Below are positions 22,796 to 30,978 of a stretch of DNA of 31,552 bases, one piece after another (position 1 is the stretch's first letter; every line of letters starts with the position of its first letter). The position numbers and the translations under genes were made by a program. This DNA comes from DASVXQ01 sp046727955. GTDB lineage: Bacteria; Actinomycetota; CALGFH01. Location: NCBI GenBank assembly GCA_046727955.1, contig JBKPDO010000268.1:1-31552 (forward strand), given 5' to 3'. The notes under the pieces were generated by a model. It searched no databases. It had not been told where the DNA came from and saw only the letters and a list, made by a program, of their open reading frames with translations.

Positions 22796-23713
22796 ATGAA
22801 CAACCTATTAGAGCTACGGACTACTCCAGCGGACCGTCGCGGGTCCGGCTTCACCTATTTCGACCATGTCGTCGCCCGCTTGCTGGATTTCTTCGCCGAG
22901 AGCAGGCAGTGGCATCGACGTTTGTGGACCATTGGTTCAGTGCTTGCTAGACCGGTGGGCTGCGGCCGCCGCATGCCCCTCACCCCTTCTGCTGAACGGC
23001 TTGCTCGTGCGGTTGCCGCACACCTGCTCGATTGCGGTTTCAGCTCGGCATTCCTGCACCGCTGGACGCGTGGCGTCGTCGGTGCCGGAGCGGGTTTGCC
23101 GCAACTGCTCGAGGAGAGTGCCATGCTGGTCCGCCGGCCTGATCGTACCTTCGAAATTCTTGTCCCATTCGAATCGGTCCCTCGGCAGAGCACCCTCACC
23201 AGCCATATTCGAGAATGGCGATCAGCTCCTGCCGTCGCCGAATGGCTTGCGCGACACGCTGGCGGTACAGCCGGTATCCGCCAGAACGGCGGGTTCGTCT
23301 ATGAGATCAAGGCGACGAACCGTGAACGTGCGCTGCTCGTCGCGGACGCTCTGCGGTCGGGCCGGACGCTGGCGCTGGCACGTCCGGCCGACTTGGCCGC
23401 GGAGCTGAGAGTCAGGGACCTGCTCAACGCGCCTCGGCCGGCGCTCCGTCGCGTCGAGGAGCACGTTCGGCGGACCCTCCGCCAGTTGTACCGGCAGCGG
23501 AACATCGTCCTGCACGCGGGCGCCACTCAGCCGGTGGCGCTCAGCGCCTGCCTGCGTGCGTCGGCTCCTCTTGTCGGAGCGGGTCTGGACCGCATCACGC
23601 ACGCCTATCTCGCCAGCGGGACAAAGCCGCTCCAGATCGCCGCCCGGGCCCGGCTGCGCCTCGATCTGGTCGGCTCCAACGAAGGTCGCTCTGTCGTCGA
23701 CCTCCTAGAGTAG
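22796..23713 (+). CDS. Orphan HEPN-like protein (candidate RNase)
   Basis: A 305-residue protein that I do not recognise as a named family. Its C-terminal third resembles an all-helical HEPN domain: RRVEEHVRRTLRQLYRQ leads into RNIVLHAG, where R235 and H240 form the RNxxxH motif of HEPN RNases, then ACLRASAPLVGAGLDRITHAYL gives the following helices. HEPN domains cleave RNA in toxin-antitoxin, Abi and CRISPR-associated defence. The N-terminal two thirds are mixed alpha/beta (EILVPFESV, EWRSAPAVAEWLARHAG) with no motif I can name. The GC content is visibly lower than that of neighbouring genes, suggesting transfer. The ATG has no ribosome binding site and the open frame runs back through repeats, so the start, or even completeness at the 5' end, is uncertain. 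No antitoxin-like neighbour is seen. Confidence 0.55.
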   Translation: MNNLLELRTTPADRRGSGFTYFDHVVARLLDFFAESRQWHRRLWTIGSVLARPVGCGRRMPLTPSAERLARAVAAHLLDCGFSSAFLHRWTRGVVGAGAGLPQLLEESAMLVRRPDRTFEILVPFESVPRQSTLTSHIREWRSAPAVAEWLARHAGGTAGIRQNGGFVYEIKATNRERALLVADALRSGRTLALARPADLAAELRVRDLLNAPRPALRRVEEHVRRTLRQLYRQRNIVLHAGATQPVALSACLRASAPLVGAGLDRITHAYLASGTKPLQIAARARLRLDLVGSNEGRSVVDLLE

Positions 23714-23780
23714 CTACTCCCGTCCAGCGGTCGGGTCGGCGTTGGACCCACCGAGCCGTAGCAAGGCCGTGAGCAGTCGA

Positions 23781-23813
23781 AGGGGGAACCGCCCGGTAAA
23801 GGCGGTTCCCCCT
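23781..23813. terminator. Bidirectional terminator
   Basis: A perfect 13-bp stem, AGGGGGAACCGCC (23781-23793) with GGCGGTTCCCCCT (23801-23813), and a 7-nt loop. It sits between the convergent HEPN-like gene (stop 23713) and the secreted-protein gene (stop 23832), so it can serve both. There is no long T tract. Confidence 0.7.
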
Positions 23814-23831
23814 GCCAGCCGGGAGGCTGCC

Positions 23832-24278
23832 TTATCCGACCTCGACCTGGTGGAGGACCTTGGCGAGTCGCTCACGTAGCGCTGTCGGGGTGGTCGGGGT
23901 CGTAAATCGAACATCGAGGGTACAATTGACCCTAACTGCGGCGGTCACAGGGTGGCCCGAAGGGTTGAACAGCCTGAGCCTGATGATACGAGGGTCGGCA
24001 AAAGGCCTCCTGGCCATCACCTGGGAGGGAATCTGCGAGGTCCCGCCCTGAGGGTAAGCACCTCCACAGGTGGCCAAAACCGATATGACGGCAGGGTCGC
24101 GGAAGTCGAGAGTCGCATAGCCATTGCTGTCGGGATCCACCCCGAGGTTGAGTATGCCCACCGCCTCTTCAGTCGTCTGCGCCCCCGCGGGGCGGTTGAC
24201 CGCCCACACGGCGGCCAAAACGGCGACGAGAACGAGGAGGGCGACCGGAGACGTGCGGAGTATGGCACGAGCCTTCAT
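23832..24278 (-). CDS. Secreted protein, hypothetical
   Basis: A 148-residue exported protein of unknown family. There is a signal peptide with basic start (MKARAILR), hydrophobic core (VALLVLVAVLAAVWAV) and likely cleavage after AGA before QTTEE. The mature part is rich in beta-prone residues with two cysteines (ATCGGAYPQGG and VRVNCTLDV), which could form one disulphide. The ATG has AAAGGAG upstream at a normal distance. The GC content is below that of the core genes in the window, as for the adjacent convergent HEPN-like gene. No partner gene is evident. A small beta-sandwich fold is only a guess. Confidence 0.65.
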   Translation of the reverse strand: MKARAILRTSPVALLVLVAVLAAVWAVNRPAGAQTTEEAVGILNLGVDPDSNGYATLDFRDPAVISVLATCGGAYPQGGTSQIPSQVMARRPFADPRIIRLRLFNPSGHPVTAAVRVNCTLDVRFTTPTTPTALRERLAKVLHQVEVG

Positions 24279-24391
24279 TGACGCTCCTTTCTGCGGCTGG
24301 CGGGAGCGTATCCTGAGTCGGCTGGCCGTTGGGCTGGCCAGTTCTACTCAATTTTGCGCATAGAGTCCCTCTGTCCAGGTTTACTTTCCCG

Positions 24392-24827
24392 CTACGCGAC
24401 CGGTGCGACGCCCGTCGCGCCGGTCGCCTCCGCAGCCTCCGCACCCTCGGCGACCTCGGCCAGCGGGTTGCGGACCGAGCCGTGGGTGGCGGCGTGGGGG
24501 CGCTCGGGCCGGTCGGCGTAGCCGTCGAGCAACAGGCGGTTGCGGTTCAGGCAGATCCGGGTGAAGCGCGGGGCCAGCAGGTCGAACAGCGCGAAGCGCT
24601 GGGCCAGCTCCGGGAAGCGCGCCTGATAGACGAGCCTGGAGAAACTGGCACAGCCAGGCGGGCGGCTCGCGCAGCAACACTCCCGCTACCTCGCGCTCCA
24701 CCATGGCACTGACCACGGGCGTGCCGTGACCGTCCACGTGCAGCAGGGCGGCCAGCGCGCAGGTGCGCTCGCCCGGCTCCAGGAAGCGCGCCAGCGGCTC
24801 GCGCCAGATGCAGCCGAGCAGCTCGGG
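24392..24827 (-). pseudogene. IucA/IucC (NIS siderophore synthetase) remnant
   Basis: Remnant of a siderophore synthetase of the DesD/IucC type. Frame one (about 24827-24650) reads PELLGCIWREPLARFLEPGE, then CALAALLHV and EPPAWLCQFL, matching the region before the catalytic core. Then the frame changes and the second part (about 24640-24392) reads YQARFPELAQRFALFDLLAP and RFTRICLNRNRLLLDGYAD, ending GSVRNPLA like the C-terminus of DesD. The stretch between them in an intact protein, on the order of 100 residues including the catalytic part, is missing, and so is the N-terminal half. The upstream end abuts the aldehyde dehydrogenase remnant. Not functional. Confidence 0.65.
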
Positions 24828-25480
24828 GTGGCGGCCGCCATCGCCCCCTGGAACTTCCCGCTGATGCTGGAGACGTGGAAGATCGTGCCGGCGCTCGCCT
24901 GGGGCAACACCGTGGTGCTCAAGCCGGCCGAGGACTCCCCGGCGTCGGCGACGATCATGGCTCGGCTGGCGCTGCGGGCCGGCTTTCCAGAGGGCGTGCT
25001 CAACGTGGTGCACGGCTTCGGCCCGGACGCCGCCGGGCAGTGGCTCACCGAGTCACCCGCGATCGACCGCATCGTGTTCACCGGGGAGTCGGGGACAGGG
25101 CGGGCGATCGCGCGCGCCGCCGCGGCCAACCTCACCCCGGTGAGCCTCGAGCTCGGCGGCAAGGGCGCCAACCTGGTCTTCGCCGACGCCGACCTCGAGG
25201 CCGCCGTGCCGTGGTCGATCCGGGCCATCTTCTCCAACTCCGGGCAGGTATGCCTGGCCGGCAGCCGCCTGTTCGTAGAGCGGCCCATCTACGACGAGTT
25301 CCTCGGCCGCTTCGTCGCCGCCGCCGAGGCGATGGTGCTCGGCAACCCGCTCGAGGAGCGCACCATGCTCGGGCCGCTCGCCTCCGAGGCTCACTTCCGC
25401 AAGGTCAGCGGCTACCTCGACACCATCGCCGAGGACGGCGGCAAGATCCTGACCGGCGGGGTCGCCGAGGACGGCCGGGG
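24825..25480 (+). pseudogene. Aldehyde dehydrogenase, both ends missing
   Basis: The central part of an NAD(P)-dependent aldehyde dehydrogenase, about 218 codons against roughly 490 in the family. It begins abruptly at VAAAIAPWNFPLM and includes GNTVVLKPAEDSP, FTGESGTGRAIA, the catalytic Glu segment LELGGKGANLVF and the catalytic Cys segment NSGQVCLAGSRLFVE, with no internal stop. It ends at AEDGRG, before the region that should contain EEIFGPV. The frame stays open on both sides but encodes antisense of the neighbouring fragments. An open frame exists from 24726 to 25691, so automatic tools may call it a gene. Confidence 0.75.
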
Positions 25481-26502
25481 GACATGGTATGGATCGCGTC
25501 ACCGAGCAACGTCACGTTGCTCGGCTGCCACTGCTGGACTGGCCGCGCGGAGCGCAGCCGGACCGGGAAGGTGGGGGCGGCGTCGGCCTGGTCGACGATC
25601 CGCCGCACCGGGGCGGGCCAGCCCTCAAGCATGCGCTGGGCCAGCCGCTGCAGCGCCGGGCCGTCGGCGGCGTGGAACTGCTGCTCGGTGAGCGACCGCT
25701 GTGTCTCCCACCCTTGCAGCATCCACGCGAAATAGTCGGGGATCTCGGTGAGGTGCACGTCGGGGGCGAGCTTGGCGCTGGCGTCGGCGAGCGGCCCCCA
25801 GGTCCGGCACGTCGCCACCGACATGGCGACGCCGTCGGGAGCGGTCATGCGGTTGAAACTGTCGACCAGCGCCTCGGGAACCCACGCGAGCACCGCCGCG
25901 GTGATGGACGTCCTGCCGTAGACGAAGGAGCCGATCTCGTCGATGCCGGCGTCCGGGACGACGAGGTCGCGAACCGCTGAGCTGGTCCCGTCGGCGCCGA
26001 CCAGCAGGTCGCCGGTGGCCGAGCTTCCGTCGGCGAAGTGCGCGCGGACACGGCCGTCATCCAGCCGGTCGAACCGCTCGAAGGTCTTGCCGAACCGCAC
26101 GATGCCGTCCAGCCCAGCGAGGAGGATCTCCCGGAGGGTGAGCCGGTTCACCCCGAAGCTGGTGGCATCGGGTCCCGCGTGCGCGTGCGGCAGCGGCTTG
26201 GCGAACTTCTGCCGCAGCCGAGAGTCGAGGAACACCATGCGCAGCGCGGGCTTGATCGAGGTGGCCACGCACAGGTCGAACAGGTTCTGCGGCAGGCAGT
26301 CGCGCAGGGCGTGGCTGCCCTCGTCCTTGATGCCGATCCGCCACCCTTGGCCGCGGAACCGCGCCGAGGTGTCGCGCTCGTAGACGGCGACGCTCATCCC
26401 CGACTTCTTCAGGCCCTGCGCCAGGCACAGACCGCCGATCCCGCCGCCGATGACCAGGACGTGAAGCGGGGTGCCTGTCGTTCCCGAACGATCGATTCCC
26501 AT
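25405..26502 (-). CDS. FAD-dependent monooxygenase, C-terminally truncated
   Basis: Flavoprotein monooxygenase of the PHBH/UbiH superfamily. The N-terminal Rossmann motif VLVIGGGIGGLCLAQGLKKSG, the GDLLVGADGTSSAVR (DG) motif and the late LLGDAIHTMSP (GD) motif are all present. Homology stops at MSPGR, about 25475; the last 20 or so residues to the stop at 25405 are the antisense of the aldehyde dehydrogenase fragment. The usual GANTALRDA continuation and C-terminal helices are lost. The ATG at 26502 follows GGGAG. It may be expressed but is unlikely to be fully functional; the substrate is unknown. Confidence 0.7.
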   Translation of the reverse strand: MGIDRSGTTGTPLHVLVIGGGIGGLCLAQGLKKSGMSVAVYERDTSARFRGQGWRIGIKDEGSHALRDCLPQNLFDLCVATSIKPALRMVFLDSRLRQKFAKPLPHAHAGPDATSFGVNRLTLREILLAGLDGIVRFGKTFERFDRLDDGRVRAHFADGSSATGDLLVGADGTSSAVRDLVVPDAGIDEIGSFVYGRTSITAAVLAWVPEALVDSFNRMTAPDGVAMSVATCRTWGPLADASAKLAPDVHLTEIPDYFAWMLQGWETQRSLTEQQFHAADGPALQRLAQRMLEGWPAPVRRIVDQADAAPTFPVRLRSARPVQQWQPSNVTLLGDAIHTMSPGRPRRPRRSGSCRRPRRWCRGSR

Positions 26503-26711
26503 GTGTCTTGCTCCCGTGAATGCGGACAGTCGCCAGCGAACAGCCGCGCACGGCTACGGCTGTGAGTGAGAGGGGTTTGCGATGCCTCCCGCGACGTTTA
26601 GCGGTCGTGCCGCGAGGCGGGCCGGTGAACGAATCCTTCAGGCGCGTCCGCGATCGACACGGGGCCTCCGGTCACCCTGGACCCGCGGACGGCCTGCTCG
26701 GCCACGCCGGG

Positions 26712-29081
26712 TCACTGTAGCGTGCTGAGGACCTCGGCGACCAGGGAGGCGCGGCGCTTGGCGTCGCGCAGCAGGTGGCCATCGGGGCCGACGACGTAGA
26801 AGGCGTCGACCACCTCGGCGCCGTAGGTGGCGATGCGGGCGGAGCGCACCTCGACGCCGCAGGCGTCCAGCGCCCTGGTGATGCGGTAGAGCACGGCAGG
26901 GCCGTCGGCGCAGCGCACCTCCACCACGGTGGCGAGCTCGGAGGCGCCGTCCTCGAACAGCAGCCGCGGGGGCGGGCGCAGCGGAGCTGGCTGGCGGTAG
27001 GCGGCCTCGCGCTCGCTCAGGCGTCGGTCCAGCGGCAGCTGGTCCTCCAGCGCGCGGCGCAGGTCGTCGCGGAGCAGGTGCCAATTAGGCTCGCGGCCGT
27101 GGCGCGGGTGCGCCTCCAGCGTCAGCAGGGTGGTGCCCTCGAGCGTCGAGGCGGTGGCGGCGCGCACGTCGAGCCGGTGCAGCGCCAGCACGCCGGCCAC
27201 CCGCCACAGCAGCCCGCGACGGGCCGGCGCGGCCACGGCGATCTCCTCGCCGTCGACCTCCAGCGCCAGCTCTGCACGGTGTGGCCGCGCCAGCGCGCGC
27301 CGCGCGAGCGCGGACAGCCCGCCCGGGTCCGCGCCGGTCTCCGGGGCCTTCTCGTCGAGGCGCTCGCCCACCCGGCGGGTCAGCTCCTCGACCAGGCGCG
27401 CCTTCCAGGGCGTCCAGGCGGTCGGGCCGGTGGCGCGGGCGTCGGCCTCGGTGAGGGCTTCCAGCAGGCCGAGGGTGCGGGCGTCGCCGACCGCCTCGGC
27501 GACCGCCCGGGCCGTGGCCGGGTCGCGGAGGTCGCGGCGGGTGGCGGTGTCGGTCAGCAGCAAGTGGTGGCGGACCAGCCGCACCAGCACCGAGCGGTCC
27601 GCCGCCCCCAGACCGAGCCGGCTCGCCACCGCCCAGGCCACGCCCGCGCCCGCCGCGGAGTGGTTACCCGGCCAGCCCTTGCCGACGTCGTGGAGGAAGG
27701 CGACCAGCAGCAGCAGGTCAGGGCGGTCGACCCGGCGGACCAGGCCGGACGCCTGCACTGCGGTCTCGACTAGGTGGCGGTCGACCGTCCAGCGGTGGAA
27801 GGGGTTGCGCTGCGGCTTGCAGCGCACTCGCTGCCATTCCGGCAGCAGCCGCTCCAGCACCCCCACCTGGTCGAGCGCCTCCAGGACGTCCACCAGGCCG
27901 GGCCCGGCGCCGAGCAGAGCGATCAGCGCCTCGCGCGCTCGCGGCGGCCACGGCTCCGCCGGCGCGACCACCTGATCCTCAAGCCGCCGCAGGGTCTGCG
28001 GCGCGAGCGGAAGCCTGGCGGTGGCGGCAGCGCCGGCGGCCTCCAGGGCGAGCCAGGGGCGGGCCTCCAGGTCGGCGCCGGCGGTGAGCAGCACCTCGCC
28101 GCCGTGGTCGACCACGCCGTCGGCCAGCTCGCGGCGCACCGGCCGCCGCCAGCGCCGCACGGCGGGTCCGCTGTGCCAGGAGTCCACGCGACGCCAGGTC
28201 TGGTCCAGCTTCCAGGCCAGGGTGCGGCCGGCCTGGTGGACCGCGCGCATCAGCGCGTCAGGGTCGGGGTGGCCGAGCCGCACGGCGACCGCCTCCTGGT
28301 CCTCGAGGCCGAGCCGGTCGCTCGGAGCGCGGTTCACCGCGCGGCCTCGCAGGCCGCCGGCGCGCTCCCACTGCACGAGGTGGAGCGCCTCGCGGGTGTC
28401 GAGCAGCAGGTCGTAGGCGGATCGCGCGCGGTGGTCCAGGCCGCTGGCGACCCAGGTGGCCGCCACGGCGCGCACCGCGTGCCCGTCGCGCAGCCCGCCG
28501 CGCGCCTCCTTGAGGTCAGGCTCGAGCAGGAAGGCCAGCTCACCGTAGTGCTCGGCGCGCCGCAGGCAGGCCTCACGCAGCTCCGACAGCCGCCGGCGGG
28601 CGCTGGCGCGCCAGCGCTCCAGCATCCGCTCGCGCAAGGCCTGGGTGAGGGCGGCGTCGCCGGCGACGTGGCGGGTGTCCAGCAGGCCGAGCGCGGTCTT
28701 GAGGTCGGCGCGGGCGACTTCGAGCGCCTCTTCGACCGTGCGCACGCTGTGGTCCAGGCGCAGCCCGGCGTCCCAGATCGGCCGCCAGAGCCGCTCGGCC
28801 AGCGGCGCGACCAGCCCGGACGGGCGATTGTGCAGCAGCATCAGGTCGAGGTCGCTGCCGGGCGCCGGCTCGCCGCGGCCGTAGGCGCCGGTCGCCACCA
28901 GCGCGACCCCCGGGGCCGTCTCACCGAGCAACGCGGTGAGCCAGGCATCGGCGGCCGCCACCAGCGCGGCGCGCAGAGCCGGCCCGACCAGCTCGGACCG
29001 GCCCTGCAGCACCTCCGGCGGCGCGCCCGCCTCCAGGTAGGGTTCCAGGTGGGGTCTAGAGCGCGTCGGGCCCACGCTCAC
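26712..29081 (-). CDS. glnD: PII nucleotidyltransferase/nucleotidylyl-removing enzyme GlnD
   Basis: Sensor enzyme that modifies PII at low nitrogen and demodifies it at high nitrogen; 789 residues. The nucleotidyltransferase domain has GAYGRGEPAPGSDLDLMLLH, the linker domain follows, and the HD domain carries FLHDVGKGWPGNHSAAGA. Two ACT domains form the C-terminus (ALEVDGEEIAVAAPARRGLL and VVEVRCADGPAVLYRITRAL), where glutamine is sensed. In actinobacteria studied so far GlnD adenylylates PII rather than uridylylating it; which applies here is inference. The GTG at 29081 overlaps the glnB 3' end by 26 bp and has no strong ribosome binding site, so it relies on coupling. Last gene of amtB-glnB-glnD. 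Confidence 0.94.
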   Translation of the reverse strand: MSVGPTRSRPHLEPYLEAGAPPEVLQGRSELVGPALRAALVAAADAWLTALLGETAPGVALVATGAYGRGEPAPGSDLDLMLLHNRPSGLVAPLAERLWRPIWDAGLRLDHSVRTVEEALEVARADLKTALGLLDTRHVAGDAALTQALRERMLERWRASARRRLSELREACLRRAEHYGELAFLLEPDLKEARGGLRDGHAVRAVAATWVASGLDHRARSAYDLLLDTREALHLVQWERAGGLRGRAVNRAPSDRLGLEDQEAVAVRLGHPDPDALMRAVHQAGRTLAWKLDQTWRRVDSWHSGPAVRRWRRPVRRELADGVVDHGGEVLLTAGADLEARPWLALEAAGAAATARLPLAPQTLRRLEDQVVAPAEPWPPRAREALIALLGAGPGLVDVLEALDQVGVLERLLPEWQRVRCKPQRNPFHRWTVDRHLVETAVQASGLVRRVDRPDLLLLVAFLHDVGKGWPGNHSAAGAGVAWAVASRLGLGAADRSVLVRLVRHHLLLTDTATRRDLRDPATARAVAEAVGDARTLGLLEALTEADARATGPTAWTPWKARLVEELTRRVGERLDEKAPETGADPGGLSALARRALARPHRAELALEVDGEEIAVAAPARRGLLWRVAGVLALHRLDVRAATASTLEGTTLLTLEAHPRHGREPNWHLLRDDLRRALEDQLPLDRRLSEREAAYRQPAPLRPPPRLLFEDGASELATVVEVRCADGPAVLYRITRALDACGVEVRSARIATYGAEVVDAFYVVGPDGHLLRDAKRRASLVAEVLSTLQ

Positions 29082-29394
29082 CGGTCCGCACCCGCACCAC
29101 CTCGTCCACGGGCACCGCCCAGACCTTGCCGTCGCCGATCTGTCCGGTGCGCGCGGCCTTGACCAGGGCGTCGATCACCTCCCCGGCGATCTCGTCCTCG
29201 ACCAGGATCTCGACGCGCACCTTTGGCACGAAGTCGACGGCGTACTCCGCCCCGCGGTAGACCTCGGTGTGGCCGCCCTGGCGGCCGAAGCCCTGGGCCT
29301 CGCTCACGGTCATGCCGAGCACTCCCGTACCTCGGACCGCCTCCTTGACGTCCTCGACCTTGAAGGGCTTGACGATCGCGGTGATGAGCTTCAC
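29056..29394 (-). CDS. glnB: Nitrogen regulatory protein PII (GlnB/GlnK)
   Basis: Trimeric signal protein of 112 residues that reads ATP/ADP and 2-oxoglutarate and controls AmtB and other targets. The start MKLITAIVKPFKVEDVKEAV, T-loop YRGAEYAVDFVPK with the modifiable Tyr at position 51, and the B-loop TGQIGDGKVWAVPVDEVVRVRTGE are all canonical. The ATG overlaps the amtB stop by 4 bp (ATGA at 29391-29394), and its 3' end overlaps glnD. Because it is linked to amtB it is a GlnK-type PII, expected to bind AmtB at the membrane when unmodified. Confidence 0.97.
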   Translation of the reverse strand: MKLITAIVKPFKVEDVKEAVRGTGVLGMTVSEAQGFGRQGGHTEVYRGAEYAVDFVPKVRVEILVEDEIAGEVIDALVKAARTGQIGDGKVWAVPVDEVVRVRTGERGPDAL

Positions 29395-30812
29395 GAGTCC
29401 GCTCCCACAGCCGGCGTGCGGCTATCGGTGTCAGTGTCGGTGGGGGACGTCTGGCTGCTGGCGCCGCTGCCCGGCGCGCCGGTCGCGGGCGGGACCCGCC
29501 CGCGGGACAGCACCAGGCCCAGCTCGTACGCGGTCTCGGCGTGCTGGCTGGTGTCGAGGCCATCGTACTCGGCGGCCTGGTCGACGCGCAGCCCGATGGT
29601 GGCGTTCACCAGCTTGGCGAGGATGAAGGTCACGACGAAGGTGAATGCGGCGACCGCGCCGACTGCCGCCGCCTGCTTGCCGAGCAGGGCCAAGCCGCCA
29701 CCGTAGAACAGCCCGTCGGCGCCGGCGACCGTCGAGGTCCCGAGCAGGCCGATGAGCAGCGCGCCGGTCGCCCCGCCAACCAGGTGGACCGCGCCGACGT
29801 CCAGCGAATCGTCTAGCTTGAGGCGGAATTTCAGGGTGGTGGCCAGCGCGCACAGCGCGCCGGCGACGACGCCGATCACGACCGCCCCGATCACGTTGAC
29901 GAACCCGGCCGCTGGGGTGATCGCGACCAGGCCGGCCACGGCGCCGGAGGCGGCGCCCAGCGTGGTGGACTTGCCGTTCTTGATCTTCTCGGTGGCGATC
30001 CAGCCGAGCAGGGCAGCCGCGGTGGCGGTGTTGGTGTTGACGAACGCCTGCGCGGCGAGCTGGTTGGCGGCCAGCGCCGAGCCGGCGTTGAAGCCGAACC
30101 AGCCGAACCACAGGATGCCCGCGCCAAGTAGGGTGAGCGGCAGCGAGTGGGGTGGCATCGGCTCTTTCGGCCAGCCGCGGCGGCGGCCCACCGCCAGCGC
30201 CAGCGCCACACCGGCGATGCCGGCGTTGACGTGGACCACCGTGCCGCCGGCGAAGTCCTCGGCGCCGAGCTTGAACAGCCAGCCGGTGGGCGAGAAGACC
30301 CAGTGCGCCACCGGCGCGTAGACGAGGATCGCCCACAGGGTGATCACCGTCACGAAGCCACCGAACTTGAGCCGGTCCGCGGTGGAGCCGGTGATCAGCG
30401 CCGGGGTGATGATGGCGAACATCATCTGGAAGATCACGAACACAAGCGGCGGGATCGTCTGGGCGAGCGGACCGGTATAGCCGGGGACCGCCTCGGTGTT
30501 GTGGGCCAGGCCGATGTAACGCAACGTGCCGATCAGCCCGTGGCCGCCCCAGTCGACGCCGAAGGCGAGGCTGTAGGTGAGCAGCACCCAGATCACGCTC
30601 ACCAGACCGATCACCACGTAGTTCTGCATCAGCATGCCGAGGACGTTCTTGGTGCGGACCATCCCGGCGTAGAAGAAGGCGAGCCCGGGGGTCATGAACA
30701 GCACCAGGGCGGTGCTGACGAGCACCCACGCGGTGTTGCCGGTGTCGATTTCCGGCGCGGCCTGGGCGGTGCTTGCCAGGACCAGTGCGGTGTGGCCGGA
30801 TAGGGGCTGCAA
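29391..30812 (-). CDS. amtB: Ammonium transporter AmtB
   Basis: Trimeric ammonium channel in the cytoplasmic membrane, 473 residues. After a short hydrophobic leader come about eleven helices, including TALVLFMTPGLAFFYAGMVR, VIWVLLTYSLAFG and the signature region DFAGGTVVHVNAGIAGVALAL with its conserved pore His. The later WFGWFGFNAGSALAANQLAA segment is also diagnostic. The C-terminal cytoplasmic tail is long and rich in Gly, Ser and Thr. The start is TTG 30812, with GAGGAG 5 nt upstream; no ATG is suitably placed. First gene of the operon with glnB and glnD; a direct repeat at 30886-30922 upstream may be its operator. Confidence 0.96.
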   Translation of the reverse strand: MQPLSGHTALVLASTAQAAPEIDTGNTAWVLVSTALVLFMTPGLAFFYAGMVRTKNVLGMLMQNYVVIGLVSVIWVLLTYSLAFGVDWGGHGLIGTLRYIGLAHNTEAVPGYTGPLAQTIPPLVFVIFQMMFAIITPALITGSTADRLKFGGFVTVITLWAILVYAPVAHWVFSPTGWLFKLGAEDFAGGTVVHVNAGIAGVALALAVGRRRGWPKEPMPPHSLPLTLLGAGILWFGWFGFNAGSALAANQLAAQAFVNTNTATAAALLGWIATEKIKNGKSTTLGAASGAVAGLVAITPAAGFVNVIGAVVIGVVAGALCALATTLKFRLKLDDSLDVGAVHLVGGATGALLIGLLGTSTVAGADGLFYGGGLALLGKQAAAVGAVAAFTFVVTFILAKLVNATIGLRVDQAAEYDGLDTSQHAETAYELGLVLSRGRVPPATGAPGSGASSQTSPTDTDTDSRTPAVGADS

Positions 30813-30885
30813 TGGCGCTCCTCGAGTCTTCGGGGCCTGACGGCACTGAGCATCCAGCAGCGCCGTTTCCGCACGGCTACACGGT

Positions 30886-30922
30886 CGTTACTTCCTGGTG
30901 AGCCCGCGTTACGAGCTGGTGA
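30886..30922 (-). promoter_or_regulatory. Direct repeat upstream of amtB, candidate operator
   Basis: CGTTACTTCCTGGTGA (30886-30901) and CGTTACGAGCTGGTGA (30907-30922) are the same 16-mer with three differences, set 21 bp apart, two helical turns. The second is followed by AAC, giving GTTAC and GAAAC half-sites similar to GlnR boxes, though with an 8-bp rather than 6-bp gap. They lie 74-110 bp upstream of the amtB start. Confidence 0.45.
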
Positions 30923-30978
30923 AACCGCAGGTGCGCAGGTGCGCGGCGGGGGGTCTTCCGTGGCGCGGCGGCTGCGGC

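Noticed and set aside
29431..30846. Second long minus-strand frame overlapping amtB
   Set aside because: Alternate-frame shadow of amtB, Arg/His-rich and without membrane helices.
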